A stretch of DNA of 64,000 nt from Franzmannia qiaohouensis (GTDB lineage Bacteria > Pseudomonadota > Gammaproteobacteria > Pseudomonadales > Halomonadaceae), in NCBI RefSeq assembly GCF_031451695.1, contig NZ_JARWAM010000013.1:72703-136702 (forward strand). Reading direction: 5' to 3'. The notes below the pieces were generated by a model. It worked only from the letters and a program-made list of their open reading frames with translations, made no database searches and was not told the origin of the DNA. Below are positions 52,431 to 61,491 of the stretch, piece after piece. Every line of letters begins with the position of its first letter. Position 1 is the stretch's first letter. Both the position numbers and the translations under genes were made by a program.

Positions 52431-52455
52431 ATTTAATTTAGACCCTAAAATAAAT
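52431..52455. promoter_or_regulatory. 25-bp palindrome, presumed ROK repressor operator
   Basis: ATTTAATTTAG (52431-52441), three spacer bases, then CTAAAATAAAT (52445-52455); the arms match at 10 of 11 positions. It lies between the divergent SDR/ABC operon and the ROK regulator gene, in an A+T-rich patch. The arm sequence resembles the A/T-rich operators of NagC/Mlc proteins. Strong candidate for autoregulation and operon repression. Confidence 0.7.
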
Positions 52456-52573
52456 ATTCACCTATGCAACTTAGGTCGTATCGGATGATGAATGTCGCGC
52501 CGTGCCAGCCACTGGCCGTTGTCTGACAGCGTCTCTGGTAGACTGCCCATGACTCACAGCAACGGCGAGATCC

Positions 52574-53782
52574 ATGGCCTCTCAGCCCCATGACACCAGC
52601 CGCCACGACAACACCCTGGCGGTGATACGCACCCTGCGTGAGCAGGGCCCGGTGGCACGCGTCGATCTAGGTATTCTCAACGGCATCAGCTCGGCCACCG
52701 TGACCTCGATCAGCGCCGAGTTGCTGCAGCAAGGATTGATTACCGAACTGCCGCCTGACATGCCCCGCCCCAGCGGACGCGGGCGCCCCAAGACGCTGAT
52801 CCAGCTGGCCCCCGAGGCGGCTTGCGTGATCTGCGTCAAGCTGTCGATCAATGAGCTGCAGCTGGTGGTGGGTGACTACAGCGGCCAGATGCAGCATAGC
52901 GAGCACCATGGCGTCGCCACCCTGGCCCTCACGCCAGAGGACCTGGTGGCGCTGCTCGAAGAGAAGATTGCCGAGGTGCGAAGCCTGGCGCTGGCCAGCC
53001 ATCGCCGTCTGGTGGGTATCTGCCTGGCGGTACAGGGGGTAGTGGCGTCGCATAGCGGCACGCTGATCTGGTCGCCGGCGCTGAGCTTTCGCAACGCCCC
53101 GCTGGCGCCGCAGCTGGCCGAGCGTTTCGGCTGCCCGGTACTGCTCGAGAACGATGCCAACTGCATCGCCAGTGTACTGGCGACGCAGCCCGCCTATGCC
53201 GGCTACCCCAATCTGGCGGTGGTCATGCTGGGCTACGGCATCGGCATGTCGCTGCTGATCGACGGCGTGCCGTTTCTCGGCGCCAACGGCTCCGCGGCGG
53301 AGTTTGGCCACAGTAAGTATCTGCCGGGGGGTGCCCCGTGTGCCTGCGGCAAGCGCGGCTGCGTCGAAGCCTACGCCAGCGACTACGCGCTCTACCGCGA
53401 GGCCCGCGAGGTCCTCGAGCTGCCCGCTGGCGATAGCGCCCACCCGTCGGAGGCACAGATGCAGGCGCTGACCCAGCTGGCCATGCAGGGCAACCCCGAC
53501 GCCCAGCGCATCTTCGCCGAGGCGGGTCGCGCACTGGGCTATGGCATGGCTAATCTACTCGCGCTGTTCAACCCCGACCTGGTGCTGGTGACAGGCTCCG
53601 GGGTACGCGGCTACGCGGCCATGCAGGAGGCCATGCAGGACGCCATCGACGAGGCGCTGGTCAGCGAACTGATCGGCCCCACCCGCATCGTCAGCTGCCC
53701 CTGGGAGCGCGACATGACCTGCCTCGGTGGCATCAGCATTACGCTGCAGGCGAGCGACTCGCCGCTGCTGACAGGAAGCTAG
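52574..53782 (+). CDS. ROK family transcriptional repressor (NagC/XylR type)
   Basis: 402 residues. N-terminal winged helix about 15-70 with recognition helix region NGISSATVTSISAELLQQG. The ROK sugar-binding domain follows, with LLENDANCIA, AEFGHSKYLPGG and the zinc motif CACGKRGCVEAYAS. The ATP-binding DxGxT of ROK kinases is missing (KLSINELQLVVGDYSG), as is usual for repressors. Probably responds to a sugar imported by the divergent ABC transporter and binds the palindrome at 52431-52455. Confidence 0.93.
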   Translation: MASQPHDTSRHDNTLAVIRTLREQGPVARVDLGILNGISSATVTSISAELLQQGLITELPPDMPRPSGRGRPKTLIQLAPEAACVICVKLSINELQLVVGDYSGQMQHSEHHGVATLALTPEDLVALLEEKIAEVRSLALASHRRLVGICLAVQGVVASHSGTLIWSPALSFRNAPLAPQLAERFGCPVLLENDANCIASVLATQPAYAGYPNLAVVMLGYGIGMSLLIDGVPFLGANGSAAEFGHSKYLPGGAPCACGKRGCVEAYASDYALYREAREVLELPAGDSAHPSEAQMQALTQLAMQGNPDAQRIFAEAGRALGYGMANLLALFNPDLVLVTGSGVRGYAAMQEAMQDAIDEALVSELIGPTRIVSCPWERDMTCLGGISITLQASDSPLLTGS

Positions 53783-53810
53783 GTCGCCACCTACGACACC
53801 ATCTGCCCCC

Positions 53811-54737
53811 TTACTCGACGAAAGCCTCGGTGGTATCGCGCCGCCCATACATGAAGGCGTCAGCCACGTGGCGCAGCGGCGCCACGTCGACCTCGCGCCG
53901 GCCGCTTGCGATCAGCTCGGCGAAGCGCGCATAGAGGCCGGCATACTCGCGCTCCTCCGCCTCCAGCATGAGCTGACCGTCGAGGCTCAACCGGCAGCCG
54001 CCCCGGGTCAGACTGAGGCGCCCGGCGTCGGTCTCGACATGAATATCCCAGGTCGGCGGGCCGCTCTGGCGGAAGTCTAAGTCGGCTTCGATGTTGGCCC
54101 CGCCGGGGTCGGCGAAGCTGAGCTCGGCGGCAATCGGCGTCTGGCAGTTGCTCGGCACCAGCAGCCGTGCCTGACGCAGGAAGAACGCCTGGGGCAGGAT
54201 CGCGGTGGCGATCGACAGGGCATTGATGCCGGGGTCGAAGACACCCATGCCGCCGGGCTGCCAGATCCACGTCTGGCCCGGATGCCAGACCCGCACATCC
54301 TCCTTCCAGACGATCTCGACGCGCTCGATGCGCCGCTCGGCCAGCCACTCCCGGGCCTGGGCAACGCCGGGAGCGAAGCGCGAGTGCCAGGCGGCGAATA
54401 GCGTAACGCCCTGCTCGCTGGCGACATCGATCAGATCTTCGACCTCGCTCAGGGTAGCGCCGGGCGGCTTCTCGAGCAGCACGTGCTTGCCGCGCTGCAG
54501 CGCCAGGCGGGCCTGGGCGTGGCGCAGATGGGTCGGGGTACAGATCGCCACGGCGTCGAGCTCGGGGTGGGCATCGAGCATCGACGCCATATCAGCGTAG
54601 GCCGGCACGTTGGGCAGGCTGGCACGGGGGTCGGCGCTGGCCAGCAGCCGGTAACCGGGGGTCGCCGCCAGGGCCGGTAGATGCTGATCGCGAACGATCT
54701 TGCCGACGCCGACCAGGCCGAGGGAAACATCAGACAT
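53811..54737 (-). CDS. L-arabinose/D-galactose 1-dehydrogenase-like (Gfo/Idh/MocA) oxidoreductase
   Basis: 308 residues from the ATG at 54737. Close in pattern to Azospirillum-type L-arabinose 1-dehydrogenase: SLGLVGVGKIVRDQHLPAL at the N terminus, VLLEKPPGATLSEVE (catalytic Lys), LFAAWHSRFAPGV, WKEDVRVWHPGQTWIW and FDPGINALSIAT. Oxidises C1 of a pentose or galactose to a lactone using NAD(P). Feeds the SMP-30 lactonase and IlvD/EDD dehydratases elsewhere in the island. Convergent with the ROK gene and 46 bases downstream of the GntR gene. Confidence 0.88.
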   Translation of the reverse strand: MSDVSLGLVGVGKIVRDQHLPALAATPGYRLLASADPRASLPNVPAYADMASMLDAHPELDAVAICTPTHLRHAQARLALQRGKHVLLEKPPGATLSEVEDLIDVASEQGVTLFAAWHSRFAPGVAQAREWLAERRIERVEIVWKEDVRVWHPGQTWIWQPGGMGVFDPGINALSIATAILPQAFFLRQARLLVPSNCQTPIAAELSFADPGGANIEADLDFRQSGPPTWDIHVETDAGRLSLTRGGCRLSLDGQLMLEAEEREYAGLYARFAELIASGRREVDVAPLRHVADAFMYGRRDTTEAFVE

Positions 54738-54783
54738 GGAGGACCTTTTCACGATAGATAACAGCCAGGGAAGTCACAGCAAT

Positions 54784-55557
54784 TCAGGGCAGATCCACGC
54801 AGCGCCCCAGCGTACTGGTACCCGGCTCCAGGCCCAGCGCATCGGCGGTACCGGCGAGTACCGCCTGGGCGGCCTGGAATGCCTCGCGCGGGCGACGCAT
54901 GCGAATGCTCTCCATCAGCTGGCGGTGGCGCTCGAGGCTGTCGTCGGGGTCGTTGGCGCTCTCATTCGACATCGACACCAGCAGATGGATCGAGGGGCGC
55001 AGGATATGCGACAGCTGCGACCAGACGATATTGTGAGTGGCCTTGAAGATCGCCACGTGGAAGGCCACGTCGCATTCGCTGTGCAGGCGCCGCTCCTCGG
55101 CGCAGCTGGCGTTGCGCAGGTTCTGACCCAGCCCTTCGAAGGCCTCTTCGATGGCGACCAGGTCGCGGGCCTTGGCACGCCGCGCGGCGGTCATCGCCAC
55201 ATAGGGCTCGACGTCGAGGCGAAAGGCCAGTATCTCGCGCTGGATTTCCGGATTGGGCGCGGCATAGCGGGTCATCCAGTCGGTCACCTGGGGGTCGAGG
55301 ATGTGCCACTCGGCATACTCGCGCACCTTGGAGCCGTGGCCGGAGATACGCTCGATGATGCCGGCATCGACCAGCTGTCGCAGGTCGCTGCGCACCGCCG
55401 AGCGGTTGATGGCAAAGCGCTCGCAGAGGTCCAGCTCGCGTGGCACGAACTCACCGGGCTGGTAGCGGCCGGAGAAGATCGCCTCGGCGAGATGATCGGC
55501 GATGCTGGGGCGCGCCGTAGGCTTGGATGCCGCAGGCTTGGAGAGTGGTGACGTCAA
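54784..55557 (-). CDS. GntR family regulator, FadR/FCD subgroup
   Basis: 257 residues, apparently from a TTG at 55557 (no in-frame ATG nearby; start uncertain). Winged-helix DNA-binding domain about 18-85 (FVPRELDLCERFAINRSAVRSDLRQLVDAGII), then an all-helical FCD ligand domain with conserved Asp and His metal ligands (RLDVEPYVA, DVAFHVAIFKATHN, HRQLMESIR). Such regulators sense sugar acids. Likely controls the dehydratase/TRAP genes; the inverted repeats at 60212-60256 are candidate sites. Confidence 0.88.
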   Translation of the reverse strand: MTSPLSKPAASKPTARPSIADHLAEAIFSGRYQPGEFVPRELDLCERFAINRSAVRSDLRQLVDAGIIERISGHGSKVREYAEWHILDPQVTDWMTRYAAPNPEIQREILAFRLDVEPYVAMTAARRAKARDLVAIEEAFEGLGQNLRNASCAEERRLHSECDVAFHVAIFKATHNIVWSQLSHILRPSIHLLVSMSNESANDPDDSLERHRQLMESIRMRRPREAFQAAQAVLAGTADALGLEPGTSTLGRCVDLP

Positions 55558-55588
55558 AGCGTTGAGACCCTGTTGCGATTCCTCGATA

Positions 55589-56533
55589 TCATACCGTATC
55601 CGTGCGCTCGACCGGTTGCTGCAGCGCCGGCCCGGCGCCGGCGCGGGCCCTGAGTTCCAGGCGCCGCTCGTAGAGCCCCTTGGCGGTCAGTGTGCCGAGC
55701 ACCAGCGCACCGCCCACCAGCGCCATGGGTGCCGGCTGCTCCGAAATGATCCACCATGCCAGCAGGGTGCCGACCACCACCTCGAGCAGCAATAACAGCC
55801 CCACCTCGGCGGCCGGCAGGTAGAGCGGGCCGCGCTGCAGCAGGGTCACCCCGCAGGGCACGATGATCAGACACAGCAAGACCACCACCGCCAGCTGGTT
55901 CGTCTCCGGCAGCGACGGTTCCCCCCCGGCCAGCCAGAACAGCCCGGCCACGCTGCCGACGATGATGCCGTTGAACACCAGCATCGGGCTCATGTCGATG
56001 CCCGGCCGGGTGCGGCACAGGGTGAAGTTGATCGCCAGCGTCGTGGCCGCCATCAAGGCGAAGGCATTGCCTACCCAGCTGCCTGCCCCGGCGTCATCCA
56101 GGGCGATCATGGCAATCCCCGCCAGGCACAGCCAGATCGCGATCCAGGTGCGGCGCGGCAGTCGCTCCTTGAGAATGACCCACGACAGTGCCGCAGCAAT
56201 CAGCGGCGCGCCGGCCAGGATCATCAGCACGTTGCCGGCCTTGGTGTACTGGTTGCCGAGCACGAAGCCGCAGGTAGTGAGGCTGAACAGCAGCGCCACG
56301 GCGATACCGGTCCAACCGCAGCGGCGATAGACCGCCCAGAGGCCGTTGCCGTGGCGCATCAGCGCAATCAGGAAGAACCCCAGCGCCGACAGAAAGCCCC
56401 GCCACATCAGGATCTCGGCGTCGGGCAGATTGGCGACCTTGATCAGCAGCGCATCGGGGGCCATGATCAGCGCCCCGCCGGCGGTCAGCAGCAGGCCCTG
56501 CTGACGGTGTGAAAGGGATGCAAACGCGGCCAT
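55589..56533 (-). CDS. EamA/DMT family transporter
   Basis: 314 residues with ten predicted transmembrane helices forming two EamA repeats (TAGGALIMAPDALLIKV..RGFLSALGFFL and the second half beginning around FNGIIVGSVAGL). Drug/metabolite-type exporters of this size move small molecules or amino acids; here the context suggests a sugar-acid intermediate or an overflow exporter. Starts one base before the stop of the dehydratase gene upstream, so it is co-translated with it. Confidence 0.88.
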   Translation of the reverse strand: MAAFASLSHRQQGLLLTAGGALIMAPDALLIKVANLPDAEILMWRGFLSALGFFLIALMRHGNGLWAVYRRCGWTGIAVALLFSLTTCGFVLGNQYTKAGNVLMILAGAPLIAAALSWVILKERLPRRTWIAIWLCLAGIAMIALDDAGAGSWVGNAFALMAATTLAINFTLCRTRPGIDMSPMLVFNGIIVGSVAGLFWLAGGEPSLPETNQLAVVVLLCLIIVPCGVTLLQRGPLYLPAAEVGLLLLLEVVVGTLLAWWIISEQPAPMALVGGALVLGTLTAKGLYERRLELRARAGAGPALQQPVERTDTV

Positions 56534-56534
56534 G

Positions 56535-58337
56535 TCAGTGATTGTCCCTGGGTGGGCTGACCCGCGCCACGTCGCGGTACTTGGTCGCCGGCGTCAGCGT
56601 CATGCCGCGGTCCAGCGGCTCCACCATGCTGCGCTGAATCTCCTGCCACGGCGTCTGGTGAGCCGGGTAGCGATAGCCGCCCTCGGCCTCAAGGCGCTCG
56701 CGCCGCGCGGCCAGCTCGGCGTCGTCGACCAGCAGCCGCACCTCGCGCCGGCCCAGATCGATGCGCAGCCGGTCACCGTCCTCGAGCAGCGCCAGGCCTC
56801 CGCCGGTGGCCGCCTCCGGCGCGGCGTTGAGGATCGACGGCGAGCCCGAGGTGCCCGACTGGCGGCCGTCACCAAGGCACGGCAGCGACTCGGTGCCGGC
56901 GCGAATCAGCGCTTCCGGCGGCTGCATGTTGACCACCTCGGCGCCGCCGGGGTGGCCCACCGGGCCGGCACCGCGCATCACCAGGATGGTGCGATCGTCG
57001 ATGCCCAGCGCCGGGTCGTCGATGCGCGCGTGGTAGTCCTCGGAGCCGTCGAACACCACCACCTTGCTCTCGAAGGCGTTGGGGTCGTCGGGGTCGCTGA
57101 GAAAGCGGGCGCGAAAATCGCTGGAGATCACGCTGGTCTTCATCAGCGCCGAGTCGAACAGGTTGCCCTTGAGGTTGAGGAAGCCGGCGTGGTCGACCAG
57201 CGGCTCGGCGTAGCGGCAGATCACCGCGGGATCCTGGATCCCGCGCCCCGCCAGGTTGTCCGCCAGGGTGCGGCCGTTGACGGTCAGCACGTCGCCGTGC
57301 AGCTTGCCGGCGCCGAGTAGCTCGCTCATCACCGCCGGCACGCCGCCGGCGCGGTGGAACTCTTCGGAGAGATAGGCGCCAGCGGGCATCACATTGGCCA
57401 GTAGCGGTACCTCGTGCCCCAGCCGCTGCCAGTCGTCGTTGGTCAGTTCGACGCCAATATGCCGGGCGATGGCGTTGATGTGGATCGGCGCGTTGCTGGA
57501 ACCGCCCAGCGCCGAGCAGGTGACGATGGCGTTGTCGAACGCCTCGCGGGTCAGCACGTCGCTGGGGCGCAGGTCGTCCCAGACCATCTCGACGATGCGC
57601 TCGCCGGTCTGGTAGGCGACCATGGCGCGCTCCTTGTAGGGCGCGGGGATCATCGCCGAGCCGGGCAGGCTCATGCCCAGCGCCTCGGCCAGGGAGTTCA
57701 TGGTCGAGGCGGTGCCCATGGTGTTGCAGTGGCCCACCGAGGGGGCCGAGTCGGTGGCCCGGGCGAGGAACTCGGCGTAGTCGATATCGCCGGCGGCGAG
57801 GCGCTTGCGCAGTTCCCAGATGATGGTGCCGGAACCGACCCGCTCCGCCCCGCGCCAACCGTTGAGCATCGGCCCGCCGGACAGCACGATGGCGGGGATA
57901 TTGACCGTGGCCGCGGCCATCAGGCTGGCCGGGGTGGTCTTGTCGCAGCCGGTGGTCAGCACCACGCCGTCCAGCGGGTAGCCGTGCAGCACCTCGACCA
58001 GGCCCAGGTAGGCCAGGTTGCGATCCAGTGCCGCGGTGGGCCGGCGCACATTCTCGTGGATGGGGTGCAGGGGGAACTCGAAGGGCACCCCGCCGGCGGC
58101 GCGGATGCCGTCCTTGACGCGCTTGACCAGCTCGATGTGGTGGCGGTTGCACGGCGTGAGGTCGGAGCCCGACTGGCAGATACCGATGATCGGTTTGCCG
58201 CCCACCAGCTCATCCAGGGTAATGCCCTGGTTGAGGTAGCGCTCGATGCACAGCGCCGTGGTCCCCGGGTGCTCGGGGTTGTCGAACCAGTAGCGCGAGC
58301 GCAGCTGCTCGGGCGTGATCCTGCTGTTCGTTGCCAT
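56535..58337 (-). CDS. IlvD/EDD family sugar-acid dehydratase (xylonate-dehydratase-like)
   Basis: 600 residues from the ATG at 58337 (GGAG eight bases upstream; a GTG 18 bases earlier is possible). Iron-sulfur and Mg sites are in place: SGSDLTPCNRHH, GCDKTTPASLMAA, GHCNTMGTASTMN with cluster Cys residues, and a C-terminal LGDGRQSGTSGSPSI. Matches the xylonate dehydratase (XylD) pattern: YWFDNPEHPGTTALCIERYLN at the N terminus. Removes water from an aldonate to give a 2-keto-3-deoxy sugar acid. Paralogous to the next gene but clearly a different subfamily. Confidence 0.9.
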   Translation of the reverse strand: MATNSRITPEQLRSRYWFDNPEHPGTTALCIERYLNQGITLDELVGGKPIIGICQSGSDLTPCNRHHIELVKRVKDGIRAAGGVPFEFPLHPIHENVRRPTAALDRNLAYLGLVEVLHGYPLDGVVLTTGCDKTTPASLMAAATVNIPAIVLSGGPMLNGWRGAERVGSGTIIWELRKRLAAGDIDYAEFLARATDSAPSVGHCNTMGTASTMNSLAEALGMSLPGSAMIPAPYKERAMVAYQTGERIVEMVWDDLRPSDVLTREAFDNAIVTCSALGGSSNAPIHINAIARHIGVELTNDDWQRLGHEVPLLANVMPAGAYLSEEFHRAGGVPAVMSELLGAGKLHGDVLTVNGRTLADNLAGRGIQDPAVICRYAEPLVDHAGFLNLKGNLFDSALMKTSVISSDFRARFLSDPDDPNAFESKVVVFDGSEDYHARIDDPALGIDDRTILVMRGAGPVGHPGGAEVVNMQPPEALIRAGTESLPCLGDGRQSGTSGSPSILNAAPEAATGGGLALLEDGDRLRIDLGRREVRLLVDDAELAARRERLEAEGGYRYPAHQTPWQEIQRSMVEPLDRGMTLTPATKYRDVARVSPPRDNH

Positions 58338-58394
58338 CGTTTCTGCTCCATTCACCGGGTTAGCGCCGCTGATGCATGGTCAATGCCATCGTCG

Positions 58395-60143
58395 TTAGTG
58401 CGAGTGCCGCGGCACCTCGGCGCCGCGACAGCCGACCAGGAAGTCGAAGTCGCAGCCCTCGTCGGCCTGCAGCACATGCTCGATATACAGCTGGCGATAG
58501 CCGCCATCGCTGGCGATGCGCCGCGAGGCCGCCCCTGGGTCGTCTTCCGCCAGCCGCGCCGTAAGCTCGGCGTCGTCGATCTCCAGCTGCAGACGGCCGG
58601 CCGCGCAGTCGAGGCTGATCCAGTCGCCGTTGCGCACCGCCGCCAGCGGGCCGCCGGCGGCCGCTTCCGGCGAAACGTGCAGCACCACGGTGCCGTAGGC
58701 GGTGCCGCTCATGCGCGCATCGGAGATGCGCACCATGTCGGTGACGCCCTGCTCGAGCAGCTTGGCCGGCAGCCCCATGTTGCCCACTTCGGCCATGCCG
58801 TGATAGCCCCGCGGGCCGCAGTGCTTCATCACCAGGATGCTGTCGGCCGTCACCTCGAGGTCGGGGTCGTTGATGCGCGCCTTGTAGTCGTCGAAGTTCT
58901 CGAACACCACGGCCTGGCCGCGGTGGCTCATCAGTTCGGGAGTCGCCGCCGAGGGTTTGAGCACCGCGCCCTGCGGGGCCAGATTGCCGCGCAGTACGCA
59001 CATGCTGCCGTCGGCGACCAGCGGCGATGCCAGCGGGCGAATCACCTCGTCATCGTAGAGCGGGGCCGTCTCGACGTTCTCCCACAGAGTCTTGCCGTTG
59101 GCGGTCAGGGCGTCCTTGTGGGGCAGTCGGTCGGCTTCGCCGAGGCGCTTGAGCACCGCCGGCAGGCCGCCGGCGTAGTAGAACTCCTCCATCAGGAAGC
59201 GCCCCGAGGGCTGCAGGTCGACGATGGTCGGCGTGCCGCGACCGATGCGCGTCCAGTCGTCCAGCGCCAGGTCGACGCCGATGCGCCCGGCGATCGCCTT
59301 CAAGTGGATGACCGCGTTGGTCGAGCCGCCGATGGCGGCGTTGGTGCGAATGGCGTTCTCGAACGCTTCACGAGTCAGGATCTTCGACAGCGTGAGCCCT
59401 TCGTCGACCATCTCGACGATGCGGTTGCCGGACAGGTGCGCCAGTACGTAGCGCCGCGAGTCCACTGCGGGAATCGCCGCGTTGTGCGGCAGCGAGGTGC
59501 CCAGCGCCTCGGCCATGCAGGCCATGGTCGAGGCGGTGCCCATGGTGTTGCAGGTGCCCGCCGAGCGCGACATGCCGGCCTCGGCGGCCATGAAGTCGTG
59601 TAGCGAGATCTTGCCTGCCTTGACCTGCTCGGAAAGCTGCCAGACCACGGTGCCGGAGCCGATGTCCTTGCCCTTGTGCTTGCCGTTGAGCATCGGCCCG
59701 CCGCTGACCACGATGGTCGGGATATCGCAGCTGGCCGCGCCCATCAGCAGCGCCGGGGTGGTCTTGTCGCAGCCCACCAGCAGCACCACCGCGTCGAGCG
59801 GATTGCCGCGGATCGCCTCCTCGACGTCCATGCTCGCCAGGTTGCGGGTGAACATCGCCGTGGGCCGCAGGTTGGACTCGCCGTTGGAGAACACCGGGAA
59901 CTCCACCGGATAGCCGCCGGCTTCCAGCACGCCCTTCTTGACGTGCTCGGCAAGCTTGCGGAAGTGGGCGTTGCAGGGCGTCAGCTCCGACCAGGTGTTG
60001 CAGATGCCGATGATCGGCTTGCCCTGGAACTCGTGATCGGGGATGCCCTGGTTCTTCATCCAGCTGCGGTACATGAAGCCGTTTTTGTCGGCACTGCCGA
60101 ACCACTCGGCAGAGCGAAGGGGTCGTTTGGGCTGGGAACTCAT
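58395..60143 (-). CDS. IlvD/EDD family sugar-acid dehydratase (L-arabinonate-dehydratase-like)
   Basis: 582 residues from the ATG at 60143; the frame runs about 140 bases further upstream without similarity. Resembles rhizobial L-arabinonate dehydratase: SAEWFG near the start, ICNTWSELTPCNAH, LLVGCDKTTPALLMGAASCD, AGTCNTMGTASTMACMAEALG, MVRISDARMSGTAYGTVVLH and a terminal HSH. The [Fe-S] Cys residues and the lysine/serine active-site blocks are present. Acts on an aldonate; likely partner of the downstream AraD1 enzyme. The RBS is weak (GAGG about seven bases upstream). Confidence 0.9.
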   Translation of the reverse strand: MSSQPKRPLRSAEWFGSADKNGFMYRSWMKNQGIPDHEFQGKPIIGICNTWSELTPCNAHFRKLAEHVKKGVLEAGGYPVEFPVFSNGESNLRPTAMFTRNLASMDVEEAIRGNPLDAVVLLVGCDKTTPALLMGAASCDIPTIVVSGGPMLNGKHKGKDIGSGTVVWQLSEQVKAGKISLHDFMAAEAGMSRSAGTCNTMGTASTMACMAEALGTSLPHNAAIPAVDSRRYVLAHLSGNRIVEMVDEGLTLSKILTREAFENAIRTNAAIGGSTNAVIHLKAIAGRIGVDLALDDWTRIGRGTPTIVDLQPSGRFLMEEFYYAGGLPAVLKRLGEADRLPHKDALTANGKTLWENVETAPLYDDEVIRPLASPLVADGSMCVLRGNLAPQGAVLKPSAATPELMSHRGQAVVFENFDDYKARINDPDLEVTADSILVMKHCGPRGYHGMAEVGNMGLPAKLLEQGVTDMVRISDARMSGTAYGTVVLHVSPEAAAGGPLAAVRNGDWISLDCAAGRLQLEIDDAELTARLAEDDPGAASRRIASDGGYRQLYIEHVLQADEGCDFDFLVGCRGAEVPRHSH

Positions 60144-60211
60144 GGGCGCCTCGGTTGGTAGCAGCGAGATGTCGTGAGTTGACGGTAGTCCTCTTCCTGC
60201 GCTTAGTCGAC

Positions 60212-60256
60212 ACATACAAAAGTATATGTTGAACAAATTGCTAATAAGTTCGACAT
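60212..60256. promoter_or_regulatory. Dyad symmetry between the dehydratase and TRAP operons
   Basis: ACATAC at 60212-60217 faces GTATATGT at 60222-60229, and ATGTTGAAC (60226-60234) faces GTTCGACAT (60248-60256) with one mismatch. Both overlap an A+T-rich stretch between the divergent operons. Plausible binding sites for the GntR/FCD regulator encoded at 54784-55557; assignment is inference. Confidence 0.5.
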
Positions 60257-60341
60257 TGAGTGGGCGAACGCCGACCTCGGGCACCTCGCCACGGCGTTAC
60301 CCCTACAACAACCACACGACGTCACTATGGAGACTCACGCC

Positions 60342-61421
60342 ATGCACGCAATCTGGCGCAGGACCCTCACGCTGGCAGGCACCGCCACGCTCACGCTGGG
60401 CGTTGCCCACGCCCAGACCCCCGACCTCTCCGATCCGCCGCCCATCGAGGGCGAGGTGATCACCGAGGACCTGGGGTCCCACACCATTCGCGTCGGCCTG
60501 GGTCTGGCCGAGACCTCACCGCTGTATATTTCCACCCAGTATTTCGGCGACATTCTTTCCGAGCGCACCGAGGGGCGGCTGACCGTCAACGTCTTCCCCA
60601 ACAGCCAGCTGGGTGACGACGCGCAGATGATGGAGATGCTGCAGACCGGCTCGCTGGACATGACCATCCCGTCTACCTCGCCGGCCACCACCTACGTCGA
60701 GGAGCTGGCGGTATTCGACCTGCCGTTCCTGCTGCCGACCCGCGAAGCGGCAATGGCCGTACTCGAAAGTGACGTTGCCCTCGGGCTGCTCGACAAATTC
60801 GAGGGCACCGGTATCAAGGCCTTCGCCTACCACGAGAACGGCTATCGCCAGCTGACCAACAGCGTGCGCCCCGTCGAATCCCCCGAGGATGTCGCCGGTC
60901 TCGACGTCAGCGGCCTGACCATCCGTACCATGGAGAACCCGGTGCAGCTGAGCATCTGGGAAGCGCTCGGGGCCAACCCCACGCCGATGGCCTTCGGCGA
61001 GGTGTTCTCGGCCATGGAGCAGGGCGTAATCGACGGCCAGGAGAACCCCTGGAGCACCATCCTCACCTCCAACTTCCACGAAGTGCAGGACTACGGCTCC
61101 GAGACCCGCCACGTCTATACGCCGTTCATCATCATGATGTCCGAGCGTACCTGGGACCGGCTCGACCCGGCCTACCAGGAACTGGTCGAGGAAGCAGCAC
61201 GTGAAGCAGCGGCCTACGAGATCCAGCTGGCCACCGAGTACGACGACTGGGCCCGCGATCAGCTCGAGGAGCGCGGCATGCAGATCACCCGCCTCGACGA
61301 CGACCAGATCGCCGCCTTCCAGGACGCCGTGCAGCCGGTCTACGAGCAGTGGGCGCCGCGCATCGGTGAAGACCTGGTCGCCGAGATCCAGCAGATCGTC
61401 GCAGACACCATGAACGACTGA
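60342..61421 (+). CDS. TRAP transporter solute-binding protein (DctP type)
   Basis: 359 residues from the ATG at 60342 (TGGAG about eight bases upstream). Signal peptide to about VAHAQ (24). Binding-protein features: SHTIRVGLGLAETSPLYISTQYFGD, FPNSQLGDDAQMMEMLQTGSLDM, and LTIRTMENPVQLSIWEALGANPTPMAFGEVFSAMEQGVIDGQENP with the conserved Arg that binds ligand carboxylate. So the ligand is an acid, consistent with a sugar acid for the adjacent dehydratases. Followed by a 10-bp hairpin and dctQM-like genes. Confidence 0.93.
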   Translation: MHAIWRRTLTLAGTATLTLGVAHAQTPDLSDPPPIEGEVITEDLGSHTIRVGLGLAETSPLYISTQYFGDILSERTEGRLTVNVFPNSQLGDDAQMMEMLQTGSLDMTIPSTSPATTYVEELAVFDLPFLLPTREAAMAVLESDVALGLLDKFEGTGIKAFAYHENGYRQLTNSVRPVESPEDVAGLDVSGLTIRTMENPVQLSIWEALGANPTPMAFGEVFSAMEQGVIDGQENPWSTILTSNFHEVQDYGSETRHVYTPFIIMMSERTWDRLDPAYQELVEEAAREAAAYEIQLATEYDDWARDQLEERGMQITRLDDDQIAAFQDAVQPVYEQWAPRIGEDLVAEIQQIVADTMND

Positions 61422-61440
61422 TAACGCAGGACCAAGAGAG

Positions 61441-61465
61441 ACGCGGGCCAGTGGTTGGCCCGCGT
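61441..61465 (+). terminator. Hairpin between TRAP binding-protein and small permease genes
   Basis: ACGCGGGCCA (61441-61450) pairs with TGGCCCGCGT (61456-61465), loop GTGGT. No strong T-run follows (TGCGTCTGTCT), so partial termination or mRNA stabilisation is more likely than full termination. Same layout as the TAXI operon hairpin at 30149. Confidence 0.6.
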
Positions 61466-61491
61466 TGCGTCTGTCTGCCCTTGGAGCGCCT

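Noticed and set aside
57414..59603. Long plus-strand open frame (729 codons) opposite the dehydratases
   Set aside because: Antisense to two clear IlvD/EDD genes, with Gly/Ala/Arg/His-rich nonsense composition and no recognisable motif.
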